16,511 bases of DNA from Verrucomicrobiota bacterium (GTDB taxonomy: Bacteria; Verrucomicrobiota; Verrucomicrobiia; Opitutales; Opitutaceae), in the NCBI GenBank assembly GCA_023430565.1, contig JAEZAD010000364.1, positions 1 to 16,511 of the forward strand, read 5' to 3'. Below, in pieces: positions 1-7,035 of the stretch; the stretch's first letter is position 1; each line of letters starts with the position of its first letter. The notes below the pieces were generated by a model. The model was given only the letters and a program-made list of their open reading frames with translations. It ran no database searches and was not told the DNA's origin. Position numbers and translations under genes: made by a program.

Positions 1-791
1 ACGGTCATCAGCGCGAGCCAGTAGCAGACGTTTTCGCCGGCGGCGGGGAGGCCGATGTGGAGGATGCGGCCGACTTTTTTCCATTCGATCGCGAAGAAAT
101 CGCGGGCGCGGAGGCGCAGGTGGGTGCGGCGATCGAGGAGTATCCAGAACGCGATACACGCGCAGCAGCGGCTGAAGACGCTGGCGAGCGCGACGCCGAC
201 AACGCCCATTTGCGGCGCGCCGAGCCAGCCGAAGAGAAGGATGCTGGCGACGATGGCGTTGACGATGTTCTGGCCGACGGTGACGAACATCGCGTCGCGC
301 GTGTGGCCGTGGGCGCGGAGTGTCGCGGCGATGGACATGTTCATCGACTCCATGAACAGCGTGCCGCCCATCAGGGTGAGGAAAGGCACCGCGTAGACCA
401 TGAGGTGCTCGGGCAGGTGCATGAGCCGCAGCATCGGTGCGGCGAAGAGAAAGACACCCACGCTGACGATCGCACCAAGCCAGGTGTTGACCGCGATGGC
501 GTTGGTGGTGATGCGGTCGGCGCCGGCGCGGTCGCGGGCACCGAGGTGATGCGTGATGACAACGCTCGCGCCGATGCCGATGAAGTTGAACGCCATCAGA
601 AACAGGATGACGATCTGGTGCGCGATCCCGAGGGCGGCGACGGCGCCGTCGGACACGTGGCTGACGAGAAATGTGTCGACCGTGCCGATGAGCATGCGGA
701 GCGCCTGCTCGACGAAAATCGGCCAGGCGATCGCGAGGAGCGACAGCGGTTTCGTGGGTGCAGCGGAGACGTTGGCGGCGGTGGCGGACAC
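1..791 (-). CDS. MATE family multidrug/Na+ efflux transporter, N-terminal part (cut by the left window edge)
   Basis: Inner-membrane antiporter of the MATE family, expected to export cationic drugs or metabolites using a Na+ or H+ gradient. The minus-strand frame is open for about 263 codons from a GTG at 789-791 to the window edge. It contains typical MATE stretches: SLLAIAWPIFVEQALRM, the first-helix signature GTVDTFLVS, then MAFNFIGIGASVVITHHLGA and a run of further hydrophobic helices. No ATG occurs between the in-frame TGA upstream and the conserved part, so GTG at 791 is the only reasonable start. It has no clear Shine-Dalgarno sequence. Only about the first half of a usual 440-470 residue MATE protein is present. 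It is separated by about 290 bases from the gene upstream on the same strand, so it probably has its own promoter. Substrate cannot be told from sequence. Family assignment is firm; the start is less so. Confidence 0.85.
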   Translation of the reverse strand, partial: MSATAANVSAAPTKPLSLLAIAWPIFVEQALRMLIGTVDTFLVSHVSDGAVAALGIAHQIVILFLMAFNFIGIGASVVITHHLGARDRAGADRITTNAIAVNTWLGAIVSVGVFLFAAPMLRLMHLPEHLMVYAVPFLTLMGGTLFMESMNMSIAATLRAHGHTRDAMFVTVGQNIVNAIVASILLFGWLGAPQMGVVGVALASVFSRCCACIAFWILLDRRTHLRLRARDFFAIEWKKVGRILHIGLPAAGENVCYWLALMT

Positions 792-1082
792 GGCAAAAAA
801 GGCGGGGAGCGTGTCGGACCCGGGATGGAGGTGTCAACGGGGCGGCGGGCTGAACGGGCGAGGTCGGAGATCCGGGCGGAATTGAACCACGGAGACACGG
901 CGGCGTGAGCTGCGGAGGCCGGAGACTTGTAATATAATGTATTACAAGTCGGATTGAGGGCGGAGCTGCGGTCGGCTGGCGCGGGGGCGAGAGGGCGGGC
1001 GGCGGCGGGGATGGGCGCAGCAATCGACCCGGCGGGACGCCGGGCATCACCTGCGGTCTCGTGTGCAGGGAACCGCCGGAAG
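792..1082. other. Non-coding stretch between the MATE gene and the gene upstream
   Basis: About 290 bases without a convincing gene. Apart from the inverted repeat at 924-950 I see only GC-rich sequence. ORFs crossing it are short shadows without recognisable protein features. It must hold the MATE promoter and any 3' end signal of the gene at 1083-1703. Confidence 0.5.
924..950. promoter_or_regulatory. Perfect 11-bp inverted repeat; candidate operator upstream of the MATE gene
   Basis: Arms GACTTGTAATA (924-934) and TATTACAAGTC (940-950) are exact reverse complements around a 5-base centre. The element is AT-rich in a very GC-rich setting and contains TATAAT (933-938), a consensus -10 hexamer on the plus strand, and TATATT on the minus strand. 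It lies about 130 bases upstream of the MATE start and beyond the end of the gene at 1083-1703. No T-tract follows on either strand, so it is a poor fit to an intrinsic terminator. The symmetry and length suit a dimeric repressor site (TetR-, MarR- or GntR-like); which family is not decided by the sequence. Confidence 0.55.
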
Positions 1083-1703
1083 CTACGGGCTTTCGGCGAG
1101 AACGATGCGGGTGGCGATGCGGTCGAGTTCGCTGAGGACCGAATCGCGTTCGGCGTCTTCGGCGCTGACGAGTTTTTGCAGGCCGCCGAGCAGGCCGTCG
1201 ACGAAGGCGGTGGCGTCGGGGTTGTCCATCGTGGCTTCGAAGAGGATGACGGCAGTGGAGGTGCGGTCCTGGGAGTTGCGATGAAACACCCACATGTCGC
1301 CCTGGCGTTTCGTGTAGTCGCGCGGGTGGGTGCCGATCAGGACGTGACGGTGGAGTTTTAGTTCGATCGCGCGGAGAATCTGGTCGCCAACGCCGGCGGG
1401 GATCTCGCTGGTGAGATTGTGGAACTTGCCGTCGAGCTGGACGGCGTAGGTGAGCGTGTAGTCGCCGGTGTCGGCGCGCTTCAGCGCGAGGGCGGAGACG
1501 GGTTTGCCGGCGTCGACGCGAAGGATGACGGCATCGTGGGTGCGGGAGAATTCCTCGTCGAAAAGGTTTTGGACTTTCTCGTAAACGGAAGGCCAGGCGC
1601 GTTCGACGTAGGCGACGCGCGCATCGCCGGAGCGCTGGGCGGTGAACGCGTGAATCGCCGTGAAGGCGAGCGCGAGGAGGACGATGACCGGGAGGCGGCG
1701 CAT
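1083..1703 (-). CDS. Hypothetical exported or membrane-anchored protein, 206 aa
   Basis: I do not recognise this protein. It begins MRRLPVIVLLALAFTAIHAF, a short basic start followed by a hydrophobic helix, so it is probably exported or held in the inner membrane by its N-terminus. The rest is soluble, mixed alpha/beta in character, with no cysteines, no metal-binding pattern and no repeats. Its ATG lies only 4 bases after the holB stop, so it is almost certainly the last gene of the pfkB-tmk-holB operon and is translated by coupling. The stretch from about residue 75 to 170 (for example HRHVLIGTHPRDYTKRQGD) looks like the ordered part. The placement could mean a lineage-specific gene co-transcribed with replication functions, but nothing shows a role in replication. 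Confidence 0.7.
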   Translation of the reverse strand: MRRLPVIVLLALAFTAIHAFTAQRSGDARVAYVERAWPSVYEKVQNLFDEEFSRTHDAVILRVDAGKPVSALALKRADTGDYTLTYAVQLDGKFHNLTSEIPAGVGDQILRAIELKLHRHVLIGTHPRDYTKRQGDMWVFHRNSQDRTSTAVILFEATMDNPDATAFVDGLLGGLQKLVSAEDAERDSVLSELDRIATRIVLAESP

Positions 1704-1707
1704 GGCG

Positions 1708-2679
1708 TCAGCGTTTCGACCAAATGCGGAGCGTGGAGAGGAGGAAATGTTCGAGGGCGGTGGCTTCGTTGAGATTCAAGCGAAGCAGACCGACATCGTG
1801 TTCGAGTTGTTCGATCGCGCAAACGAGAGCGCGGCGGGTGGGCTCGGCGGACGGGCCGGTGAGGCGAGGGAGGGCGAAGGTGCGGGTGGCGGTTTCGATT
1901 TCGCCGAAGAGCCGGGCGCGGAGGCCGTTGGCGATGCCGGTTTCGATGGCGACCTGTTCGTCGTCGTCGAGATCGGCGGGGAGTTTTTCCTTCTGCTGTT
2001 TCCAGACTTGGTCGGTGGCGAAATCGAGGACGGCGCTGAAGCGGGCGACGAGGCCGTAAAGCGTGAAGATGTGGTCGGCGACGGCGGCTTTGTCGGGGAC
2101 GCCCTCGGCGTCGGCGAGGCGGGAGAGCCAGCTGCGGTAGTCGTCGAGCCAGGCGTTCCAGCCGTCGGCGGCGAGGGGGACGGCGGCGTGCGGAAAACGA
2201 AAATGAAGGACGCGGCTGCGGATGGTCGGAAGCAGCGCGTAGGGGCGCGTGGTGAGAAGGAGGAGCGTGGTGTGGGCGGGGGGCTCCTCGAGGGTTTTGA
2301 GGAAAACGTTGGCCGCGGTGAGGTGCATGCGATCGGCCTCGTGGATGATGGCGACCTTGCGCGGGGAGACGTTGGCGGTGACCTGAACTTTGCCGATGAG
2401 GTTACGCGTCGACTCGGCGGAAATCTGGCGGGATTTGCCGGCGGGGCGTAGCGCGTGGCAATCGGGGTGGTGATCGGGCGGGAAGTGCGCGGACGAGCCG
2501 GGGACGTTGAGGAGGCGGTCGGCGATGGCGTGCGCGACGAGGGTGAGCGTTTCGAGATCGTCGCCGTGGAGAAGGAGGCTGTGCGAGAGGCATTGCCGCT
2601 CGATGGCGCGCTCGATGACGGACACGGTGGGCGTGCCGGCGAGGGAGGGTGGCCAGGGAAAAGCGGCGGCGGCGGACAC
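1708..2679 (-). CDS. holB: DNA polymerase III subunit delta' (clamp-loader subunit)
   Basis: Delta' is the structural subunit of the clamp loader that places the beta sliding clamp on DNA. The 323-residue protein has the usual N-terminal AAA+ fold: a histidine-rich opening (SHSLLLHGDD, residues 32-41) where the P-loop would be, then KVAIIHEADRM (108-118), the family hallmark LEEPP (130-134) and TIRSRV (152-157). The P-loop lacks GKT, as expected for a non-hydrolysing delta'. The four zinc cysteines of many delta'/DnaX proteins are missing and the SRC motif reads SRV. The C-terminal half is helical and divergent. The start is a GTG at 2677-2679; no good ribosome site is visible. It follows tmk, a common pairing, and the stop is 4 bases before the next start. 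Length is close to the E. coli protein (334 aa). Confidence 0.88.
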   Translation of the reverse strand: MSAAAAFPWPPSLAGTPTVSVIERAIERQCLSHSLLLHGDDLETLTLVAHAIADRLLNVPGSSAHFPPDHHPDCHALRPAGKSRQISAESTRNLIGKVQVTANVSPRKVAIIHEADRMHLTAANVFLKTLEEPPAHTTLLLLTTRPYALLPTIRSRVLHFRFPHAAVPLAADGWNAWLDDYRSWLSRLADAEGVPDKAAVADHIFTLYGLVARFSAVLDFATDQVWKQQKEKLPADLDDDEQVAIETGIANGLRARLFGEIETATRTFALPRLTGPSAEPTRRALVCAIEQLEHDVGLLRLNLNEATALEHFLLSTLRIWSKR

Positions 2680-2701
2680 GGTGGGACGGTAGATGAAGGG
2701 T

Positions 2702-2720
2702 GGACGCCTCGGAGGCGTCC
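2702..2720. repeat. Short REP-like palindrome between tmk and holB
   Basis: GGACGCC (2702-2708) pairs with GGCGTCC (2714-2720) around TCGGA; including the inner bases, the arms GGACGCCTC and GAGGCGTCC flank a single G. It fills most of the 55-base gap between the tmk stop and the holB start. There is no T-tract. It resembles the small dispersed palindromes found in intergenic spots of many GC-rich genomes; whether it is repeated elsewhere in this genome cannot be seen from one window. It could also stabilise the mRNA or slow transcription inside the operon. Confidence 0.5.
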
Positions 2721-2734
2721 CTACCGGCGAACTC

Positions 2735-3391
2735 TTATTTGCTCAGGAGGCGTTCTTTGACGGCGGACCAGATTTTTTTCTCGATCGCATCCTGGGTCTG
2801 CGTGCCGTCGATGACGACGAAGCGGTCGGACATGCCCTTGGCGAGGACGAGGTAGCCCTCGCGGATTTTTTCGTAGAAATCGATGTTCTCGCGCTCCATG
2901 CGGTCGGGGAGATCGGAGGCGCGCTGGCGGATGCGGGCGAGGCTCACTTCGGTGGGGACGTCCATGACGATGGTGAGATCGGGCATGACGTTGCCGACGG
3001 CGAAGCGGTTGATCATGGCGACGGGGTCGGCGGCGAGGTTGCGGCCGACGCCTTGATAGACGGTCGAGGAGTCGAGGAAGCGATCGCTGAGCACGACCAT
3101 GCCCTTCATGAGCGAAGGCGCGATGACCTCGCGGACGAGTTGGGCACGCGCGGCGGCGAAGAGGAGGAGTTCGGTCTCGGCGCACATCTCGTCGCCCTTG
3201 GAATTGTGGACGATGATGTGGCGGACCTGTTCGCCGATTTCGGTGCCGCCGGGTTCGCGCGTGGAGATGACTTCGCGGCCTTCCTTTTGGAAGTGCGCGG
3301 CGAGGAGCGCGATCTGGGTGGACTTGCCGCTGCCCTCGGAGCCTTCGAACGAAATGAGTTTGCCGGCGGGTTTGGATTTCAAGGGGGCCAT
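2735..3391 (-). CDS. tmk: Thymidylate kinase (dTMP kinase)
   Basis: Phosphorylates dTMP to dTDP with ATP, an essential step of dTTP synthesis in the cytoplasm. The 218-residue protein shows all family motifs: P-loop GSEGSGKST (17-25), REPGGT (45-50), the DR motif in DRFLDSSTVYQG (103-114), and a LID region rich in arginine (RQRASDLPDRMERE, 155-168) followed by DFYEKIREGY. The P-loop carries GSEGSGKS, and arginines occur in the LID, as in the E. coli-type enzymes. The start is the ATG at 3389-3391 giving MAPLKSKPAG; an upstream extension of the frame is arginine/proline-rich and runs antisense-like through the kinase gene, so I reject it. It begins 20 bases after the stop of the PfkB-family gene and is followed by holB. 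Confidence 0.95.
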   Translation of the reverse strand: MAPLKSKPAGKLISFEGSEGSGKSTQIALLAAHFQKEGREVISTREPGGTEIGEQVRHIIVHNSKGDEMCAETELLLFAAARAQLVREVIAPSLMKGMVVLSDRFLDSSTVYQGVGRNLAADPVAMINRFAVGNVMPDLTIVMDVPTEVSLARIRQRASDLPDRMERENIDFYEKIREGYLVLAKGMSDRFVVIDGTQTQDAIEKKIWSAVKERLLSK

Positions 3392-3411
3392 GAAATGTGA
3401 GCGTGGCGGAG

Positions 3412-4524
3412 TTATTTCCAGTTCGCGAGGAATGTTTCGAGGTCGTCGAGCGTGGGACTCTTGGCGGTGCGGACGTAGTGGCCGCTGGTGCTGACGCCGA
3501 GGGTGAGGCAGGCTTCGGGGGAGAGGCCCATGAGCTGGCCGTCGACGAAGCCGGAGTTGAAGTGATCGCCGGCGCCGGTGGTGATGAGGGGCTTGGCGGC
3601 GTAGGGCCCGGGGACCCACCAGGTGCCGTCGCGCGTGGCGCAGGCGGCGGATTCCTTCGGGTGAACGACGACCGTCGTGAGATCGAGCTTCTTGCGGATG
3701 TTTTCGGCGGTGCGGCGCAGGCCGTCTTCGGTTTCCGTTTCGGTGCCGAGGCCGAGGGCGGGATGAACCTGTTGGGCTTCCTTGAGATTGAGGCCGAGGG
3801 TGACGCGGCCGAATTGCTCGAATTTCGCGATGGTCTCGAGGGCGTAAACGAGGTCGGAGGATGAGCGTTTTTCGGGATCGGCGAGGTCGAAGAAAAAGAC
3901 GCGGCCGGGCTTGGCGGGGATCTGTGGGAGGAGGCGGCCGACGAGGTCGTCGAAGATCGCGGTCATGTTCGGGATCATCGTCCAGTTCACGAGGGCGACG
4001 AGGTCGGAGGCGGAAAGCGCTTCGCGCCAGGTGGCGCTGCCCATGACCTCCTCGATTTTCTGCGGCGTGATCTCGTCGAGGCTCTTCATCATGCCGAGCA
4101 TGATCTTGCCGTCGTCGAATTCGGCGGCGGTCGTCGAGGCGGCGGCGCAGAGGGAGACGACGTTCGCGCGATGGGCGAGATCGGCGAAGACCGGATGCAC
4201 GGTGGGCGTGCCGAGGGCGCCGATGTAGGTGACCTGGGCGCCCTGGGCGAGGACGGCGTTTGCCATGATAGGGCCGTTGCCGCCGAGTTTGTCCATGCGC
4301 GGGTAGAACTCGATGTTGGTGCTCTTGCCGGCGGCGCCGAGGATGCGCTGGCCGAATTCGGAGATGGTGGAGATCGGCGTGAAGTTCTCGCCCTGGCCGG
4401 CGCGGAGGCCGACGGGCGTGACGATCGTGTCGACGAAACCGTCGAGGCCGAGGATGGCGCGTTTCGACGAGAGGGTGCCGCGGCGGGCGCGCAGTTCTTG
4501 GAGGGTGCGGGATTTAAATTCCAT
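3412..4524 (-). CDS. PfkB-family carbohydrate/nucleoside kinase
   Basis: A 370-residue cytoplasmic kinase of the ribokinase/PfkB fold. The first signature region is present as LGGNGPIMANAV (80-91) and the second as TTGAGDHFNSGF (315-326), with GAGD holding the catalytic aspartate (D320) and anion hole. LGLDGFVDTIV (25-35) opens the Rossmann-like core, and GLNLKEAQQV (244-253) matches the usual N-x-x-E region. It is longer than ribokinase (about 310 aa). The sugar or nucleoside substrate cannot be named. The ATG at 4522-4524 (MEFKSRTLQE) is chosen because the longer frame starts with TTG and adds a cysteine-rich, unlikely leader. No Shine-Dalgarno is visible. It is the first gene of an operon with tmk and holB, and its 5' end faces tolQ across 151 bases. 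Confidence 0.85.
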   Translation of the reverse strand: MEFKSRTLQELRARRGTLSSKRAILGLDGFVDTIVTPVGLRAGQGENFTPISTISEFGQRILGAAGKSTNIEFYPRMDKLGGNGPIMANAVLAQGAQVTYIGALGTPTVHPVFADLAHRANVVSLCAAASTTAAEFDDGKIMLGMMKSLDEITPQKIEEVMGSATWREALSASDLVALVNWTMIPNMTAIFDDLVGRLLPQIPAKPGRVFFFDLADPEKRSSSDLVYALETIAKFEQFGRVTLGLNLKEAQQVHPALGLGTETETEDGLRRTAENIRKKLDLTTVVVHPKESAACATRDGTWWVPGPYAAKPLITTGAGDHFNSGFVDGQLMGLSPEACLTLGVSTSGHYVRTAKSPTLDDLETFLANWK

Positions 4525-4675
4525 GGGGGAGAACGGGCAGCGAAAATCCCCGGCGAGCGAGCGGCAAATACAAAGTGGCAAGCGCGTTCGACGATACGGG
4601 CGGCCGCGATGGAAAAAACGGGCCTTTTCCGTTGAAGGCGCCGGTCAAACCCGACAACTGTCACGCACCTCTTCC

Positions 4676-5410
4676 ATGTGGGATTTTCTGTTTTCTTCAC
4701 CCGTTCTCGCGAACGCCAACATCATCGAGATTTTTGGGCGCTCCGGGACGGTCGACAAAGTGATCGTGCTGGGGCTGGCGCTGTTCAGCCTGGTGGCGTG
4801 GACGGTGATGCTGGGGAAGCATTTCGAGCTGAAGCGGCTGAGGTCGTTGAACTATAGCTTCGAGGCGCACCTGCGGGATCAGCGGACGCTGTTGGATTTG
4901 CCGGAATCGTTTCGGAACCGGCGTTCGATTCCGTATGCGGATCTGTTTGCCGATGGCGTGGAGAGCTATTGGCGCGCGGCGGCGATCGGGAAGGAGAAGG
5001 GGACGGACAGCCCGCGGGCGCGGATCGAGCATGCGGAGAACGCGATCCAGCGCGCGATCGCGCGGCAGACACTGCGGTATGAATCGAGCATGATCTTTCT
5101 GGCGTCGATCGTGTCGGGTGCGCCGTTCATCGGGCTGCTCGGCACGGTGTGGGGCGTGATGGAGGCGTTTGCGGCGGTGGCGACGCAGCAGACGGCGGGC
5201 ATCCAGCAGCTGGCGCCGGGTGTATCGGGGGCGTTGCTGGCGACGATCGCGGGCCTGGTGGTCGCGATCCCGTCGGTGTTTGGCTACAATCTGCTGCTCG
5301 GCAACACGCGGGCGATGGTGACGGAGCTGGAAAACTACGCGAGTTCGCTGGCGGACCGGCTGGAACTGGAGACGACCGGCACAACGCCGAGCGCGACGAC
5401 GGTGGTTTGA
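4676..5410 (+). CDS. tolQ: TolQ/ExbB-type proton channel subunit
   Basis: Inner-membrane subunit that, with the TolR/ExbD partner, converts proton flow into motion of the TolA/TonB arm. The 244-residue protein has three hydrophobic helices: about 28-47 (VIVLGLALFSLVAWTVML), 139-165 and 184-208. The conserved threonines of the proton path are present: T157 in APFIGLLGTVWGV and T190 in ALLATIAGLVVAIPSV. The large loop between helices 1 and 2 is cytoplasmic and charged, as in the family. The start at ATG 4676 (MWDFLFSSPV) gives the usual length; the much longer open frame upstream overlaps the pfkB promoter region and gene. Tol rather than Ton is favoured because the third gene has a lysine/alanine-rich TolA-like coiled coil. 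The stop is 13 bases before tolR. Confidence 0.88.
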   Translation: MWDFLFSSPVLANANIIEIFGRSGTVDKVIVLGLALFSLVAWTVMLGKHFELKRLRSLNYSFEAHLRDQRTLLDLPESFRNRRSIPYADLFADGVESYWRAAAIGKEKGTDSPRARIEHAENAIQRAIARQTLRYESSMIFLASIVSGAPFIGLLGTVWGVMEAFAAVATQQTAGIQQLAPGVSGALLATIAGLVVAIPSVFGYNLLLGNTRAMVTELENYASSLADRLELETTGTTPSATTVV

Positions 5411-5412
5411 AC

Positions 5413-5417
5413 GAGGA
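5413..5417 (+). promoter_or_regulatory. Shine-Dalgarno site of tolR
   Basis: GAGGA lies 6 bases before the tolR ATG. It is one of the few clear ribosome sites in the window, most other genes having none, and it fixes the tolR start. Confidence 0.65.
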
Positions 5418-5423
5418 ACTACG

Positions 5424-5855
5424 ATGGCCCGCACCTTCCGCTCCCGCCGCGCCGCGCACGCGATCGCCGAGGTCAATGTGACCAACCTGATCGACCTCGC
5501 GTTCATTTTGCTCGTTGTATTCATGATCGTGACACCGCTGATCCAGCAGGAGCAGACGCTGCCGATCGACCTGCCGAAAGTGGCGAAGATGCCGCAGCAG
5601 AAGGCGGACAAGGACGACCGGTTCGTGGCGGTCGGCGTGGATGCGCGCGGATTTTACGTGGAGAACAACACGGAGCCGCTGACGCTCGACGAGTTGGGAG
5701 CGCGACTGCGGACCTATGCGCAGGAGACGAATCCACCGGTGATCCGGATCCGGGGCGATTCGCGCGTGGTGTATCAGCGCGTGGCGGAGTTGTTCGCGGA
5801 AGTGCAGAAGGCGGGACTGACGCGGTTCACGATCGATTCGCAGACGGAGAATTGA
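5424..5855 (+). CDS. tolR: TolR/ExbD-type biopolymer transport protein
   Basis: Single-pass inner-membrane partner of TolQ. At 143 residues it is close to E. coli TolR (142). Residues 18-40 (NVTNLIDLAFILLVVFMIV) form the only membrane helix and carry the essential proton-binding aspartate, D24. The periplasmic part follows, with IDLPKVAKMP and a C-terminal alpha/beta domain containing IRIRGDSRVVYQRVAELF, the dimerisation domain typical of ExbD/TolR. The start is supported by GAGGA 6 bases upstream. It sits between tolQ and tolA with short gaps (13 and 7 bases), so the three are one transcript. An ExbD role for a TonB system is the alternative. Confidence 0.9.
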   Translation: MARTFRSRRAAHAIAEVNVTNLIDLAFILLVVFMIVTPLIQQEQTLPIDLPKVAKMPQQKADKDDRFVAVGVDARGFYVENNTEPLTLDELGARLRTYAQETNPPVIRIRGDSRVVYQRVAELFAEVQKAGLTRFTIDSQTEN

Positions 5856-5862
5856 ATTTACG

Positions 5863-6795
5863 ATGACGGCCACTTCACCACGCGCGTTTGCGTTGTCCGC
5901 GTCGTTGCACGCGGCGGTGGTGTTGTTGCTCGTGGTGGGGGGCTGGGCGACGCGCACGCGTTCGCCGGAGACGCCGACGATTCTCGAACTGGTGGCGGGC
6001 GAGGGCGACAATTACATGGCGACGGAGGCGCCGGCGTTGGGCGATCCGAACTCGGTGAAACTGGAGCTGCCGGAACCGGCCATCACGAAGGTGCAGCCGA
6101 ATCCGGTGCAGGCGGCGCCGGAGCCGGTGGTGGAGAAGGCGCCGGTCACGGTCGCGAAGGCTCCGGAGGATATTCCGGACCTGAGCAAGATGCTGAAGCA
6201 GAAGGCGGCGATCACGCAGATCCGGAAAGAGGCGAACGATCGATTGGCGCGGCAACGGGCGGAGAAGAAAGCGCGTCAGGAGGCGGCGAAGAAGGCGAAA
6301 GAGGACGCCGCAAGAAAAGCGAAGGAGGAGGCGGCGAGCCGCAAGATGACGAAGGCGGAGTTCGACAAGCTGAACAAAGCGAAAAAGTCGCCGGTTTCGA
6401 CGAGCAAAGGCGGAGCGGTGAAAGTGCAGAAGATCGACACGCAGGGCATCGTGAACGGCGTGCTCGGCGGCAGCACGGCGAACAAGATTGGAGGCGCGGG
6501 AGGAACGGCGCTGACGCGGGCGGAAGGCGACGCGGTGGAGCTCTACACGGCGCTGCTGGCGCGGAAGATCAAGGACGAGCTCGACGAGCGGCCGGGCGTG
6601 GGCGCGGGGCTGACGGTCGAAGTTGAAATCCGGATATTGGCGGACGGGACGATCCGCGGGTTCAGGATTTTGGATTCGTCGGGGAGCGGGGAGTTCGATG
6701 ACGCGGTGAGGGAGACGTTTGCGAAGCTGAAGATGCCGCCGCGGCCGAAGGGGTTGTCGGAGGTCCAGCGGTTTCCGATCCGGGGCGTGGAGTAG
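5863..6795 (+). CDS. tolA: TolA/TonB-like energy transducer, 310 aa
   Basis: Periplasm-spanning arm of the TolQR motor. An N-terminal helix (about 9-28) carries S12-x3-H16, matching the SxxxH motif by which TonB and TolA contact their motor. A proline/valine-rich stretch follows (68-102, with EPAITKVQPNPV), then a charged alanine/lysine coiled coil (about 110-175, for example KKARQEAAKKAKEDAARKA) as in TolA domain II. The C-terminal domain (about 222-306) has the TonB/TolA pattern: VEVEIRILADGTIRGFRIL, then SGEFDDAVRETF and MPPRPKGL. The coiled coil favours TolA over TonB, though the C-terminal pattern is equally like TonB. It is shorter than E. coli TolA (421 aa). No tolB or pal follows; a tRNA gene comes next, so the rest of the Tol-Pal system must be elsewhere. 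Confidence 0.8.
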   Translation: MTATSPRAFALSASLHAAVVLLLVVGGWATRTRSPETPTILELVAGEGDNYMATEAPALGDPNSVKLELPEPAITKVQPNPVQAAPEPVVEKAPVTVAKAPEDIPDLSKMLKQKAAITQIRKEANDRLARQRAEKKARQEAAKKAKEDAARKAKEEAASRKMTKAEFDKLNKAKKSPVSTSKGGAVKVQKIDTQGIVNGVLGGSTANKIGGAGGTALTRAEGDAVELYTALLARKIKDELDERPGVGAGLTVEVEIRILADGTIRGFRILDSSGSGEFDDAVRETFAKLKMPPRPKGLSEVQRFPIRGVE

Positions 6796-6807
6796 GCCAA
6801 AAAGTCC

Positions 6808-6835
6808 TTGCGTTCGCGCGGGGAACTTCGATTTT
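6808..6835 (+). promoter_or_regulatory. Possible promoter of the tRNA-Ala gene
   Basis: TTGCGT (6808-6813) and GATTTT (6830-6835) are separated by 16 bases and lie 23 bases before the tRNA. Both are imperfect matches to sigma-70 boxes, but the T-rich -10 region stands out in GC-rich sequence and the position suits a short leader. Confidence 0.35.
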
Positions 6836-6858
6836 TCTGACCTCTCGCACAGGCGAAT

Positions 6859-6934
6859 GGGCTCTTAGCTCAGTTGGTAGAGCGCCTCAATGGCATTGAG
6901 GAGGTCAGCGGTTCGAACCCGCTAGGGTCCACCA
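6859..6934 (+). tRNA. tRNA-Ala (anticodon GGC)
   Basis: A complete 76-base cloverleaf. The acceptor GGGCTCT (6859-6865) pairs with AGGGTCC, with two G-U pairs. The D arm reads TAGCTCAGTTGGTAGAGC. The anticodon stem CCTCA/TGAGG encloses the loop ATGGCAT, whose central GGC reads the alanine codon GCC, the likely preferred alanine codon class in this GC-rich genome. The T arm is AGCGG-TTCGAAC-CCGCT. The discriminator A is followed by an encoded CCA (6932-6934). It is transcribed away from tolA and followed at once by a terminator. Confidence 0.96.
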
Positions 6935-6940
6935 AATTTA

Positions 6941-6963
6941 CCCGGCTTCGGCCGGGTTTTTTT
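6941..6963 (+). terminator. Intrinsic terminator after tRNA-Ala
   Basis: CCCGGC (6941-6946) and GCCGGG (6951-6956) form a perfect 6-bp stem with a stable TTCG tetraloop, followed by seven T residues (6957-6963). It ends the tRNA transcript and any read-through from tolQRA. Confidence 0.93.
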
Positions 6964-7035
6964 GTGAACTCCGAGGACGAGCGAGGCGAAGAAATGCCGC
7001 ATATGTCCCGTGCCTGCCCAGTCGGTCCGCTGCTT

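Noticed and set aside
57..908. A 283-residue plus-strand open frame at the left end
   Set aside because: Rich in Asp/Glu/Arg/His with no fold; the minus strand codes for a clear MATE transporter.
924..950. Reading the inverted repeat as an intrinsic terminator of the gene at 1083-1703
   Set aside because: AT-rich stem and no T-tract on the minus strand; it fits an operator better, though terminator function is not excluded.
3392..3619. N-terminal extension of tmk
   Set aside because: The upstream part is arginine/proline-rich and overlaps the end of the PfkB-family gene; the ATG at 3391 fits the family.
4313..4675. N-terminal extension of tolQ
   Set aside because: Overlaps the divergent kinase gene and adds 121 residues unlike TolQ; ATG 4676 gives the normal length.
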